Below are positions 24,901-37,850 of a DNA stretch of 64,000 nt, piece by piece. The DNA comes from Mugil cephalus (Eukaryota; Chordata; Actinopteri; Mugiliformes; Mugilidae). The first letter of the stretch is position 1. The number at the start of each line of letters is the position of its first letter. The notes under the pieces were generated by a model that was given only the letters and a program-made list of their open reading frames with translations, made no database searches and had not been told where the DNA came from. The position numbers were made by a program, and so were the translations under genes. The DNA is taken from the NCBI RefSeq assembly GCF_022458985.1, contig NC_061789.1, positions 14,850,357-14,914,356 of the forward strand, read 5' to 3'.

Positions 24901-26864
24901 TTCCCAGGTCAGTCCAAGGTGATGCTGTTAAATGTGTAACATCCGAAGGGTTTCAATCAATGATATGTACTCACATATGAAAGTCAGGAAGCAGATTGCT
25001 GGTGAAATGATGAACACGCTGATCTGCTTGATTGGCAATAGTTGTTCATTTATTTTCTAGTATTTAAAACTGGCAAAGTTGGCACCGTGTCTGCTTGTGT
25101 TCTTAGCATTTGGCAGCTTGTTGTCGTACTCAAGCTACAGCATCGTATCAGAAATTAAAAACTGGGCCTCGCTTGGTTTATAATCACCGGCGAAGCTCCT
25201 GCATTGTCACTGGTGAGAGCCGACAGACAAAAGAGCCGCGTCTCCTCCGCCCTCGTCCAGCGTGTGCCGGGACTCGTGCCTGTCTAATTCATTTCTGATT
25301 AGAGTCACCGGGCAGCTTTCCCGCCGCATGCGGAGATGAGAAGAGGAGGGAAAACTCATTTCCTTATTGCGGATCGATACCCCCACGTGCATCACCTGTC
25401 TGTGTCCCGCGGCGGGAAAGGTCACCGGCGCAACTGGGGATGCTTTAACGGGCGGGACGGCGGTCGTGAGTGACAGGGGGCTGGATGGACGGGGGGCGCA
25501 CTGCAGCTTTAACAGGCAGGGGCTGCAGGACGGCACGCATGGGCGCATTCACACGTGTGGGTGTGAACATGAGCCGCCGTCCTGTGCGTGCCAAGTGCTC
25601 CACCTACTGTAGAGCCGCTGAAGGACAGGACATGTCAGCGTGCATGATGCCGTCACACGACCTTTGGCTGTGCCTTTGCGCCTGCGACAACGGGGACGCT
25701 GCACACCATTGAGTCACTCTCATCTGGTTAAAAAGAGCCGGTGGGCTTTAACGCAAACAGACAAGAGGAGGGGAGGAGCTGCGGGCAACGCGCGACGGAC
25801 AATGTACCGATATGAATGAGGCATGTAAAGCTGCAGGCTTCTTCTCTTTTTCTGGTTCAAGGTGATTCTGTGAGGGTTCATTAGCTCCCAAATCACTCAG
25901 GTGTTTGCCACCAGTACAGGTGACACACACACACGCCTACGCGCACGCACGGGGATTAACGGCCATGACGTGGTCTCCAACAGGTAATTACAACCGAAGG
26001 CAATTTATCCATTTATAATTACGCCCAATTAAACCGCCAGCAGCCTTCTTTTGCAAACGCTAGGGCCGCACATAAAAAAATAATCTTTCCCGAATTATCC
26101 CGCACAACCTTCACTCATCCTCCATAAATGTTGCACGTGCCCGACGACGGTGGTGTCTGAAGTTAATTGAATAAGGGGCAGCGAGGGGAGGAGGAGGAGG
26201 AGGAGCTGGAGGCTAGGAGAATATTACCTTTGTTGAAGAACATGGAGGCCATTTGACCCATCTCGACCCGCTCCACGATGTCGAAGTGATCGACGTGACC
26301 GGATCTTTCTGTAACACATAGAGAGGACATCTGTGGTAAACAACATTAACGGTGTTGGTGGTTACAAAATACAAAAGGTCGACCTTTTTAACCACCACTT
26401 ACACTAGCTACCCCACTGTCTTCATAATTCCCTTAATTATTAGAGGCTGAGGTGATTTTTAAGACGTGGCGGACGGGGCCCCAAAGTGTGTCCAGAAAAT
26501 ATCCCACACACCATTATTCACATAAGGCACGATGGACCCATGCTTTCGTGTTCTGAGCCTAGGACAGGTTCCTCTTTTATTCCTACTTCCACCGGTCACG
26601 CTATAGCTCAGTGAGCACTTTATCACGCAAACACTGGGCCAGATTCCCCTCTGCTCACAGCTACTGTCCTGCTCCATGTTGATCCATCACACGATTTCTG
26701 CAGCTTTCTCTGCTGCACATTCACGCCACGACTTCCCCGTTCATCTGGATTCTGATCTGTGCAACTGGGGAGGACACTGAAGTCCATTAAAATCAGACTG
26801 ACTTTATCTTCATCCTAATTGCAATTGGCCACTAAAAGACGGCACGCTGATCTTTTAGCCGTCC

Positions 26865-26897
<33 letters not shown>

Positions 26898-29800
26898 TAC
26901 TCACGGACAGACAAGATGGGCCTCGTCTCTGGCTCTGATCGGCCTCGGCCGTGGACGTCATCGTCTGAATATTCGGAGGAGTCGCTGTCGTCGGTCTGCG
27001 GAGGGGGACGCGACATAAACAACATGCATAAACATATACCAACAGTCAGTTTACAAGCCATTAACACACTGTTCTAGTTGCTCTCCGTGTGACGCAGGGG
27101 AAGACGACATCTGGAAATTACGGTCAACAGCTGGGAGGAGGACGGAGGAGCTCGCGATTGGCACGGCCAACCGCATGCCCCACACATTGCTTTTCATAAT
27201 TTCACACATCCTCTGCAGATTAATGTCAATTAACTGACAGTGACGGCCGGCTCTGTGTCATGAATTGATAAGCGACACGCCTGCTGAGCAGAGGCAGGGA
27301 GAGGACATGAGGGAGTAATGACTCAGTGACAAACAACAAGCGGAAGCAAACCAGCAGATTAACATGTATGACAGTCAGGAGGCAGACGGTCAACCAAACG
27401 ATGCCACACAAGGAGGACATCGTTTCTGACAATAAATGACTAAAGAATGCATTAAATCTAAACTACTGACTAAAATTTTATATAAATAACAGTGCCACAG
27501 CATTTCTGTAACTGTTTCTCATGGATTTCCCAGATGAAATCCCATGCTGGAGTTTTATGAGGAGTTTTGACCAGCAGAGGGCAGTCACGTCTCCTCAAGC
27601 CATGTATTAGAGACAATATATAATATAGCAATATATGGTTCTAATATACAGCTCCACTCAATCAGTTAATCAGAACATCACTCCGTTGTCCTTAATTGAC
27701 ATTTTAGACAGTGTGAAGCCTTATTGCCCACATAAACTATTAAACCCGTTACATTAGCAAGTGGCGCTCTGTGAACCGTGTTTAGTTTTGACCTCCCCTC
27801 AAAGCCCGTATTATTGTAAATAGGCTTCAGTCGAGCGAAGACAAATAAAGGCACCGAACAGGAAACACTTCCAGTTTCATCCCTCTCTTGTTTTCCATTA
27901 CGTGGGAGGAAAATGCTGAGGAGTACAGCGACGATGAATCAATGCCGCACGTCTGAGGCTCGGTTACAGCCAGGCTATCGTCCTCAGACTCATAACTCCT
28001 CGAGTGGAAACCCGCGGGCATTAAGCAAGATGACTTCTGTACCGAGGGAGAAACAAAACGCAACGGCAGAGGCACTCAGAGCGCGTAAAGCCTTTTTCTT
28101 AGTCAAAGTAAAAATGATTTAAGGCCCGGTCATTTCCCTTGGTAAATTGTATAGTTCTACACTGACGCCTTCATCCAAATTGGGTTTCTTACAGGCGGGT
28201 GGCAAGAGGCACATTTCACTCGTGCTAGGATTGGGCGATAAAAAAACAACAGCCCTCTAAATAAAAAGACAAAATGATCTCCTCTGCCTTTAAGCATTCT
28301 ACAGTCGAGCAATTTTTACTGGGACCAAAGTAAAAACGGCCACCGCTCAAATGTTGGGGAGGTGGTGATAAACTCCAAATTAACAAAGACCTTGCTGATG
28401 TGAGAGGAGCGAGAGGTTCGGACGCTGTTCAGTACTTTATGTCTAAAAGATTCCCAGCCATTTCATTTAGACGTAGAAATGAATCATCAGCATCATAATG
28501 CAGCAGTTTCAGCTTTTGAAATAAACAGTTGCTGGGAAACAGCAGCTAAAAACATTTCTAAACAACATTAAACGTTAGAATTTGTCAACGACCTGTGGAA
28601 AAATTACAATTTCTCTAAAGACAAATGTCTTGTGATTGTTTATTATGTCTCAGAGTAGAGAAGCTTGGGTGTTTTCTGTATTGATTATGTCTATTGTGCC
28701 GTTTTAGTCTCGCTCTAACAGGAAGCAAATAAAACAGGAAGTGTCCCTTAATCCTTCTGATGATGTCCTTCTGCTGGTGAGACTATTTTGCTGTGGAATC
28801 TGCCACAACAATCATATCAAGAGTTTACATGGTTATTAAGTCAGCAAACATCCCATAAAGGATATCTCCGTATAGTGTGATGCCATCTCACCTGCTCCTG
28901 CTCTCTCCTCTTCCAGCGCAGCTGAGCGTTGGCCGCCGCCATCGCCTCGATCACGAAGGTGGTGGTCATGTAGCTGGAGACGATCAACAGGTCAATTTTG
29001 AGCAATCCCTCAGCTTTTCTTACAGTTTATGCGAAAATCAAAAGAGGAAATCTGCCACGTTCACTTTATACGGTATTTAGCGCCTCTTTATAGGGCCTCA
29101 TTTTACATTTCTGCGCTTGTAATGTGAAAGAAGAATTAATTATCCAACTTCAGTTTTTACGTATTTTATTTGAATTAATTATATGGTTATGTTTTGTGCT
29201 TCCATTTCTTCCACTTTGGGGTGAAATTATGCTGAGTACGCCATTAAAGTCTGAATAACTGCAAGGAGTGAATGTTTTGTTTAAACGGAGATACACCGAT
29301 CAGGCATAATATTATGACCATGCTCCTAACATTGTGTAGATCTCCCTTGTGCTTCCAACACAGCTGTGACTTATTGTAGAATGGACATGGGCCTTCTGAG
29401 GGTGTCCTGTGGTGTCTGGCAAAACAATGTCGTTAGGGGGGGCCTTGGGTCCTAAAGGTTGAGGGGAGGGGCCTCTGTAGATCAGGTGTGTTTCAGTGCA
29501 TCCCACAGATACTTGATCACTTTTGTGATCTAATGAATTTGGAGGCCAGGTCAACACTTTGTGCTGTGTTTTTATGAGTTGTTCCTAAACCGTTCTTGTG
29601 TGTGCGCCTGTGTCCTGCTGGAGATGGAGATCCACATAATAATGTCAGGTTCAAAAGTTTCCCGGCAGAACATTCCTGTCAGTGGTTATAATGTTGTGGC
29701 TGATCAGTGTATTGCGTTGTTCTAATTCTGAGAGTGAATACAAACACGTCCACGTTTTCAGCGACCTGACTGTTGGAAGTTAAGTTGAGGAGACGTGAAT

Positions 29801-30693
29801 TTTGTCACACACTCACCTCATGAATCCTAAAAAGGTGATGAGCGCTAAGCTGACCGCCCAGCCGGCTGTAGCGAAGGCTTTGGGCATCGTCAGCGCTCCT
29901 GTTCCCACAATCAGATTAAACATATACACCAGCCCCACCTGGAGAGGAAAACGACTGAAGGTTAAGACATGAACAGCTGTAACACAACTCTCCCAAAAAG
30001 TATCTTTAATTATATTTTGACCTCATTTTGTTCCCCTTTTTTAATTTTGCTGCAGTGCTGTCCTGAATTCTCTACGTGGATCAATCATCATGTTCGAAAG
30101 TGCAAATGTCAGTCACGGCAGTATCAGGTACTCCTCCGCACGCTGGTTAATAAAGATCAAATTACCCGTTGGAAGGATCAACCATTGTCCAGGGCTAATT
30201 GGGAAACACGCACCCTATCAGGTAGCAGAGTGATTTAATGATTCAAAGCTTTAGCAACCTGAAAAAAAACACCTGACCAGTGGAACTGAAGCTTGGAGAC
30301 AAAGTAATGCTGACGTAAGTTGGGGACTTGGTAAATGAGTCGTCAAAAGCGAGACCAGACTATAACGAGGCCTGATGTGTAAGCAGTTATGCTTCCTCTT
30401 TCACATGCATATGCTTCGTCATCGCTTACGAAGACATGTGATAACTTAAAGTTCTTGAAAAGATATTCAACCCTTAAAAAATATTTACAATCAGTTTAAT
30501 TGATAAAAGTTTAAGGATTAGCAGGTCAATACACAGATTGTGTCTTCACGGTTTCAGCAATCCCAATAGTTACAGAGCTCTCGAAGGAAGGAACGAGGAG
30601 GTTAAATGTGTGCCTGACGTGTCATTACATTATTATTATAATACTCACAAATGGAGAGTAGGGTTCCCCCGTCTCCGTTATTCCTCCAGCCAT
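18928..30693 (-). CDS. tmem104: TMEM104, first seven coding exons (3' part beyond the window)
   Basis: Multi-pass membrane protein with amino-acid-transporter-like topology; its molecular role is poorly defined. Coding exons run high to low: 30693-30649, 29938-29817, 28973-28892, 26995-26905, 26308-26228, 20607-20508 and 19024-18928 (618 nt, 206 codons). All have GT-AG junctions and compatible phases. The start MAGGITETGEPYSPF matches the family N-terminus. Exon 2 encodes the first membrane segment (LVYMFNLIVGTGALTMPKAF). Exon 4 encodes an acidic Ser/Asp loop. Exon 5 contains VERVEMGQMASMFFNK. Exon 6 contains a membrane segment (FYICIIVYLYGDLAIYAAAV). Exon 7 is a Cys-containing loop (KYNDTDPCWG). 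The family is close to 500 aa, so about 60% is missing; it must lie to the left of base 1 or in exons I could not see. Introns 5 and 6 are unusually long (5.6 and 1.5 kb), and more than 18.9 kb follows exon 7. Confidence 0.92.
19025..20507. other. tmem104 intron 6
   Basis: Spans the interval between coding exons 6 and 7. Nothing recognisable was found beyond AT-rich sequence and short chance ORFs. Confidence 0.7.
20608..26227. other. tmem104 intron 5, with a GC/CpG-rich block
   Basis: The 5.6-kb intron has no coding exon that I can support. From about 25,170 to 25,800 the base composition switches to GC- and CpG-rich sequence (for example GTGTCCCGCGGCGGG near 25,395), unlike the AT-rich flanks. 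This could be an intragenic CpG island or alternative promoter. ATTA/TAAT-rich segments near 20,835-20,880 and 24,815-24,890 look like candidate conserved non-coding DNA. Confidence 0.5.
26872..26897. repeat. (GA)n microsatellite beside a tmem104 splice donor
   Basis: About 13 GA units on the plus strand, read as (TC)n in the tmem104 transcript. It starts only eight bases past the exon 4 end at 26905. Confidence 0.85.
26996..28891. other. tmem104 intron 3
   Basis: Non-coding, with no repeat family recognised. Confidence 0.6.
29292..29711. mobile_element. Inverted-repeat element, family-1 copy b
   Basis: It starts TACACCGATCAGGCATAA and ends with TTGTGGCTGATCAGTGTA. The ends are inverted repeats beginning with TA, consistent with a TA target. 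The copy is about 420 bp, appears full length and lies in tmem104 intron 2. It is non-coding and shares blocks with the copies at 14942, 33430 and 37851. Confidence 0.6.
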
Positions 30694-32982
30694 GGTTGGT
30701 GAGTCTGTTCTTCACCTGAAGGGACACAATAACAACCAGTTATCTGAAAGTCTGTTCTATTATTCTCATTGAAACTTGGAAGGCTATTAAATTATCAATA
30801 CCATTCTCAAAGTAGACAAATAATAGATAAAATATCGCGAGAAGAATGTTTTTTTTGTTGTTTGTTTGTTTTGAATTTAACTGTATTGCTTGTAAACAGA
30901 ACCCCATTAACAAATAGTGCAATTTAATATGAATTTTAATGTTGGTAAACGGAAACAAAGATGGAAGTTTCAACTAAAAAAGAATGAAAATGAAAATGAA
31001 TCAGTAATCAGCATATTTCAACAACAACAAAAAAGATTAAATGACTTCCGGTTACCTCTATGCAACCTATGCAATTTAGTTTTTCTTATTCTCTTTCCTT
31101 CCCTTGAGTCGTGGCAGTGTTTTGGAGTTGTATCCAAGTTGTGTTTGGGTCAACATTTATTAACTAAGCATTTCTTTGCTAGCAACGCTAGATGTAACAT
31201 ACCGTCGGAATAGCACAGCTGACAAACACAGATGACGCGTTGTTTTCGCGTTACATAATTCGCGCTGGTAGATAGGAGGTTATTCTGAAGCTATCTGAAC
31301 AAGTAACCAGTGCTCACCTTCAGTCTTCTCCAATCTGTCTGGCTAATTTAGCTGCTAGGCTAGCAGGATGCTCCAAGCTGTCAGTTGGGTCAGATCTCCA
31401 CGACCATAAACGCACGCTCTCCGCGCCTTACATGGACGCTGTAGATACCAAATAGTCGAAAGAAAGTCGGTGTAAAATGAAGGCTTAAAACACATCCCTG
31501 TGGGTTCTAACAGGGCTGTCGGGGCTCTAACACTAAGCTAACTTAAGCAGTAAACTAAGAAACCTGCTCCCGCACCAACAAACACGATATTCTAGACTAA
31601 CCTTTACTTCCGGTAGGCGCTCAAAAAATAAAAGCTTCCTATATGATATGTGTTACAACACTTTTATTTTTAAAAGCAAACAACGCTGTGTTCGTTATTG
31701 TTATAGTTAACTTGATGCTCCAGCTGATCGCCAGTGCAGGGAGTAAATAACAGGACTGTTTTGTTTATCGCCGCAATCCCTGTACAGTTTAAATAATAAT
31801 AAACTGACACTCATCTAACAATACTAACCATGGCTTTAAGTGTATTCTGCATTACATGACTGCATATTGGTGAAAATCTTCATAATTCTCAACATGTTCC
31901 GAATTTGGCGGAGTTGTGAAAACGACGCCCTGTCACATGACACGTGTAGATGTCATATGACTGCACACCTGTTCTTCTGTGGGTGCTGATAACATAATGT
32001 AAAACATTTTCTTGTTTTATGGTCGTACGTGTAATAAATGCAGGATTCAGACAGAGAGACTCTGGGAAGCTCTAAGATGACAAACCATTAGTCTTTGTAT
32101 AGATTTGTATAGATGAAGCAGAATCAGAACAACAACTGACATTTTCAGCCAGGCCGGTTTTTCTCTTTTATTTAATTTTTCATTCTATAAAAGCATATAA
32201 CACTATAATATGCACAACAGCATGGGATTAGTATCCTCAGTTTCCACGCAGATATATAGACAAACTACTAATAAATACACCCACATTTACTAAAAGTCAA
32301 ATTTAACGTTATTAGATTTTCCAGTGGGAGGCAAAATCTATTTTAAGTGTTCAGTGCAGATCTGGTAAGAGGAAGAAAAAGAAATTATACTGTAACAAAA
32401 CTCTTTCATCTATTCATTTACTAGTTTTATCGAAGCACAAGGTTATTGGCATTTATTTAGTCAGGTGCACAGAATTTACCAGCCCATACTTATCTGGTAT
32501 ATTGGATTAACTGAGCGGGAGATGATATTTTTGACAATACAATATAACAGCTACCAAACAAATACAGAAAAATTCTAACAAATGAAATAGGTTTGACGAA
32601 CACATCAGTAAATGAGCAAAGATTTGTTAAAAATAAACATTGACATGAGTATATTAATATTATTTATAACATAATAGATATAAATATGCAGTCTTGTATT
32701 TATTCATGCGTCCCTTTCTTCATCAAGTTGTGGATTTATCCTTAATGTCAGCTGCATTTTAAGATGTTGCAAATACAAAAATTTGTTTTATTTTTGCTCA
32801 ACTTTCCTCTACTAACTAAAATACATGATTTATGTACTTCCTATGCAGAGTATTTTTAACAAGCTACATCGGTATAATTGTTCAGAGGACAAAGCTGCGG
32901 CAGACACATCCATAAATGTTAATGCTTCCGTCTTAAAAACAGCGTCATGCACTGACACGCTATACACACACACACACAACAT
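30694..32982. other. tmem104 5' region and spacer to the receptor gene
   Basis: The minus-strand 5' UTR and promoter of tmem104 probably lie between about 30,700 and 31,650. The interval to 32,982 is AT-rich and should include the 3' UTR of the Cys-loop receptor gene. No further gene was seen. Confidence 0.5.
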
Positions 32983-35900
32983 CTAGTGTACCTTCTGAAG
33001 CCACGCTACGTACATGTATATCAGAAAAAGGACAACAGTCAAACAATAAAAGACAAAGAACACTGTGTCAAGGACTGTGGCCGCTCGCCTGTAACCTCCA
33101 CTCTTCTTGTTGCCTTTGTTCTGTCTTGCAGCTTCCAGTCGAGCCGCCTTCACTTCGTCCAGGGTGAGTCTCAGCAGGTCATATTCACTGGGCCAATGCG
33201 GAGGAAGGCAACTCTTCTCTGGTTTCACCTGGACTTCCTCTCCAGGTCTAGCAGGCTCTGCAAGGGGGAAACAGATGAGTTAATCCAGCAGACAGAGCTG
33301 CAGCGACCCACCTGTCCACTTCTATAGTGGAAACTGGACTTTCGACTAGCTGGTGAACAAAGGGGAGCATTTTGAAGCTAAGGAGACAGACACTGATCAC
33401 AGGAGAAGTGAATAGAACACTGACGATATTGTCATAATGGAATGTTCTGCTAGGAAACTGTTGGAAATGGCATTCATGTGGATGTTACTTAGACATGTAC
33501 CACCCACCTACATCCCACAGCAATGACATTAACCCTAAGCCTAACCCAGCAGGATGCAATCTGACACAGACACACACACACAAAAAAGCTTTAGGAACAA
33601 CTCACAAAAACATGAAGAACAGCACATGGTGTTGACCTGGCCTCCAAATTCACTAGATCCTAAACTGATCAATTATCTGTGGGTGATCCAGAGAGTCCCC
33701 TCCCCTCTGGTCAAGGGAACAAAAGGCCCACACTAACGACACTGCGTTTCTAGACACCGCAGGACACCCTCAGAAGACCCATGTCCATTCTACGGTGAGT
33801 CACAATGTTTTGGAGGCACAAGGGGAGACCTGCACAATATAAGGCAGGTAGTCCTAATGTTATGCCTGATCAGTGTATATAGACAATGTTTCTAAATCTG
33901 TTTCCAGCTGCAGCAGGCAGTGAAAAAAGCTAGACCAAAAAAAAAAAACAAAAAACAAATGTATTCATGGACAGAATTTCAAGGCACAGGTAGACGTGGG
34001 CGTGCAGTTCATGAATCTGTATCACGGCTCTGGTTTTTGCAGACGATGTGGTCCTGTTGGCTTCACGAGATCGTGACGCTCAGCCCACCATGGGATGGTC
34101 TGTGGCACTGTGGCTTACTGTCTGTTTAAAGTGAAGGAGGTCAAGTATCTCAAGGTGTTGTTCATGAGCGATGGTGAAATAGAGCCAGACATGGACACGT
34201 ACCACGTACTGCAGGGCAAAGTTTTAAGTTTACTGGGCATGGGGTAGATCCTGGGGTAGAACCAGAGGGATTACATGTCTCATGAAGCCCGGGAAACTTC
34301 ACGCGGATATGGAAAGTACTGTTAAGGAGAGGGACGTCTGCAATGCCTTGCTTAGAAAGCTACCATTGTGTCCTGACTCTGGATAAGATGACACAAAGGG
34401 ATGGATGGATGGATGGAAACTCTAGTTTAGTGCCATGAATAAATGTGAGTGATGTGGTTTGGAATTTTATTGGCACGAGCTGTGAACGTGCATCATAACG
34501 ATAAAGTACTCACTACAAGGAGCCGTACCTTTGTGAGTGACATCATCCAGCTGAATGTCCACTTGGTCACTCTCAGAGCTTTGATCTTTGCGAGCGCAAA
34601 AATCATCAAGTTCCATCAAGAAGCCCACCATCATGGCCTCCAGGACGCTTAGCCCCACCATAGCGAAGACTGCAACGAAGTACTTGGCTAGAACGAAAGC
34701 GCAGAGACGCTCGGGGTCAGTTTGATGCCGCCGAAACCAATCGAGGGGATGCTGGACACTCACCGATCATTGGCAGGTGGTCTTCAGTGGATGGCAGCAT
34801 GTCCTGCAGAATCAGCAGCAAGACGGAGATGGACAGGAGGATTGTCACTTTGAAGCTGAGCTTTTCTCCTCTGGCCTCGCTGATGAAGAAGGACGCCAAA
34901 TCCAGGACCAGCAGGTAGAACAGGGGCACGATTAAATTTACCACATAGAGCATTGACCGCCTCTTGATGGTGATCTGTAAAAACGGACTCATTAGAGACA
35001 CACAGACCTGGAGATTTCTCTGAATTTCATTGCAAATATCGTCCTACCTCGTATATGAGTGTGCTGACTGCACTCCTATTATGAAGAGAGTTTTTGAGTT
35101 CAATTTTTTTGAGTGTCCACTCTCCCTGTGTGATCATGAAGAGCTCAGAGAGAAAAGTGAGCTCCCTGTCACTGCTGATGGGATCTAGTTTTATACCCGT
35201 TGCTGTGCAGATGATAAGAAAAAATTGTCAAATGATCGATGGATGAATAATAGCCTTGATGAATAAAAACACTGCAGCAAATAACTTACAGTCAGTGCTC
35301 ATGGACGAAAATGTGATGTTGCAACTTTGCTCATCGAAGGGGAACAAGTTGAGGATGAACTGGCAGGTGTAGGTCAGTTTCTGCCGTATCATTTGCATCA
35401 CCAGGCCACTGGGTAACAAGGTGAGGAGAGGACCCGTCCGAATGGTGCCACTATCAGAGACACTGACGAGACAAGAGGAGAGTGGAGAAAAGGGGATTTG
35501 TGGAGTTGTCTTGTCAGAAACTGGTCACAGAGATATACAGACGTTTATCAGTATAGTTCACACAGAACAGAATTATAACTTAGCACTGAACTGTATGCAA
35601 ATGTGCATTATTTTCTCCTCCTTTTCAAGGTTTGTTCTACCATTTAAATAATTCCATGTTATCATTTTCTAGCAGACATCTGGTGTACGAAGTGCACATT
35701 TAAGTCTTGATTTCAGAACTTTTATCTTTTTGTTACTTTCAGTAACCATTCGGCTACTTTTCAAAGACCTGCTTCCACTAGATTCCACCAGACTCCGCCA
35801 CGAGTGACGGGCAAGCTGCAGTCCTTTAACAAACATACTCCTCCTGGATGACAATGTCAGGGACCCAGAGCTTCGATTTGGGAATGGTCAGCATGTTTAT

Positions 35901-37476
35901 CCCACAAAAGTCTGAAGAATTCCAATTCAGGAACTCGTTGGTCCATTGCTGGGAAAGGGAGAAGCAGGGCTTTAACAGTACAAGTACGGGCTGGGCAATC
36001 TGAACGTGCCACCTGAACATCACGTCTTACCATGTGCACCCAGATGTGACTTGTGACTGTTTGAGATTTCTCATTCTGCGGACAAACATAATAGCATGTA
36101 AGTATTAAGGGACAAACAAGGACAGACAGCTTGGGGTACGAGATATCTCTGAGGTTTTGCTGCCTTAATTAACAGAGGCGAACGAAACATGTCGCTCCAC
36201 GAGTGCCGTCCTGGTTACTGAGCTTTTCATGAGAGACATTTTTTAACAAAGTGTACTTCAAGTGTTATTATAGTATCAACAGAACGTGCCCTTTCATTGT
36301 TAAATTATTGAGCCCTGCTTGTAGCACATTGCTGCCACGCCAGAAAAAATAAAAGATGAGTTTCAGATAAAAACTTAATATGTTTTACATTATAACGCGA
36401 TTATCGAGTTGTATATTAAAAGTTATCATGGCAAAACGTAATAAACTACTATCACATTATATTATTACATGATAACTTGTTGTCATACTGAAATGTATGA
36501 CTTTCACCAAAGAATAGGATATCGCAAGTAATTATAACAAGTTATCATGTTTTAATGTGATACTGACCTGTTTTTATTGTCTGTGTTATTTTCTGATTTA
36601 AGACACGTGATCCATACTAAATATTATGTTTATTTTAAACATTTTGTCATTCAGGTAGTGGCAGATCTGATTTCAGCTGTTCCACTGGTGGAAAAGGCAC
36701 TCAGATGTATTACAATTTAAAATGTAAAAAACGTTTAAGTAAGTATCTACTATATTTTCCCAGTATTAAATAAAGTAATACCAAATTTACTTAAGTAGGA
36801 GTACATACCAAACATACCACTCTGTCTGTGAGGAGCATTTAAATACCGTAGTAGAAGCCATAAACAGTTAAAGAGAAAGGGCAATTCAATTAAAATACTG
36901 GCTAAAGTAAATTTACTGTTTCCTTTCCATCATTGGCGTCTCCCATGTTTCAGGCATTTTAAAATAACTTTATTATTCTTTAAGTGGTTTGGTGACTTCC
37001 TTAAGCATAATTCCTCCCCGCTGAGCATGTCTTCTGTTTAAATCGGGGGCACGATTGACAACCAGTTGTCCCATACAAGGTAGAATATTTAATTCGGAGA
37101 CTCGAGCGGATGTAGAAAAGGCCACCTCACTGATCGACACCACGGCACAAGTCAATACGTGCACGGCTGCCTGACACAACAGGGAACCTTACCACTTCTA
37201 AAATCCCATACATAACCATGTCCAAATAGACGGGCGTGGTGGTGTTCCAGTTTTTCACCGGCCGCATGATTTGTAGAAGTGCATCGGTTGTCGTCAGGTT
37301 GAAGTGGCTCAGCAGACTGTAGTAGGAGCAGTCGGAAGTCTGACCGCAGGCGACTCCTGCCAGGAAGGAGACGTTTAGGCCGCACTGAGCGGGGAAACGC
37401 GCCATCTGAAATCACATCATCAAGGTTAAAACTCACCAATCAGAGCAAGAAAGGCCAGGATCCGCGGAGCTGCCAT
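32983..37476 (-). CDS. Cys-loop ligand-gated ion channel subunit, 5-HT3-receptor-like, 443 aa
   Basis: Plasma-membrane pentameric channel subunit. Coding exons run high to low: 37476-37437, 37356-37193, 36075-36031, 35948-35839, 35462-35290, 35202-35048, 34974-34764, 34687-34529 and 33257-32983, all in phase (1332 nt). The start MAAPRILAFLALIG joins across an 80-bp intron to VACGQTSDC, giving a signal peptide. The ligand domain has loop D HIWVHM, loop A LWVPDIVIQ and a canonical 13-residue Cys-loop (C...FPFD...C). M1-M3 are encoded by exons 7 and 8, with GEKLSFKVT before M2. That Gly-Glu matches cation-selective members. A short M3-M4 loop and a C-terminal M4 are in exon 9. The loop B tryptophan of serotonin receptors is absent (FSSMSTD). 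Teleosts have many 5-HT3A/3C-like genes of this type. ZACN, which maps to human 17q25.1 like TSEN54 and TMEM104, is an alternative orthologue, so I give no symbol. Confidence 0.88.
33430..33877. mobile_element. Inverted-repeat element, family-1 copy c (reverse orientation)
   Basis: It ends with TATGCCTGATCAGTGTA and contains CAGGACACCCTCAGAAGACC, which is the reverse complement of a block in copy b. It lies in the intron between exons 8 and 9 of the receptor gene. The left end is degraded. Confidence 0.55.
33955..34398 (+). pseudogene. Decayed non-LTR retrotransposon (LINE) reverse-transcriptase fragment
   Basis: One frame reads LVFADDVVLLASRDRD near 34030-34077, which is the reverse-transcriptase FADD box. 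Downstream, EVKYLKVLFMSDGEIEPDMD (about 34137-34197) matches the region following it in fish LINEs. Frames shift between the blocks, so the copy is dead. It lies in the last intron of the receptor gene and is followed by a GGAT microsatellite. Confidence 0.65.
34399..34420. repeat. (GGAT)n microsatellite
   Basis: About five GGAT units at the end of the LINE fragment. Confidence 0.75.
36076..37192. other. Intron 2 of the Cys-loop receptor gene
   Basis: AT-rich non-coding sequence of 1.1 kb. No repeat or RNA was recognised. Confidence 0.7.
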
Positions 37477-37850
37477 GGCCCGTTTGCCTGCAGCTCAGTC
37501 TGAGGCAGCCCTTTTAAACGGAGAAGCTGCTTTCACAAAAAGAACAATGCTGTCAATACATCTACTTAATGGGGCCGTCTATTCGTCCCCGGGTTCAGTC
37601 GGCAGGTGACATAATTCAGGCTCTCCGTACGCTTCTATTGTCGCCCTGCAGCTAAAGCAAACAGGCAACGCGAGGAGACCACGGTGTGACATCAAGTGGG
37701 GAAGGTTTTCAGTCAGTTACAAAAGCTCAACAAAAACCGGCCCTGCATCAGTTGAGGCTGTAATGAGCAGCTGAGCTTAATCTATAAAAAAACCTTGATT
37801 ATAGCCTCTCCTGTAATTGTGCATATAACCTTAAAGATAACGCGTAACCC

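Noticed and set aside
25110-25712. Several 60-113 aa ORFs in the CpG-rich block
   Set aside because: High GC lowers stop-codon frequency; no motif, start context or splice structure supports them.
37127-37405. Start of the receptor at MARFPAQCGLN (minus, 37405)
   Set aside because: It would give a poor signal peptide. Splicing the MAAPRILAFLALIG exon to 37356 across an 80-bp GT-AG intron keeps phase and yields a proper one.
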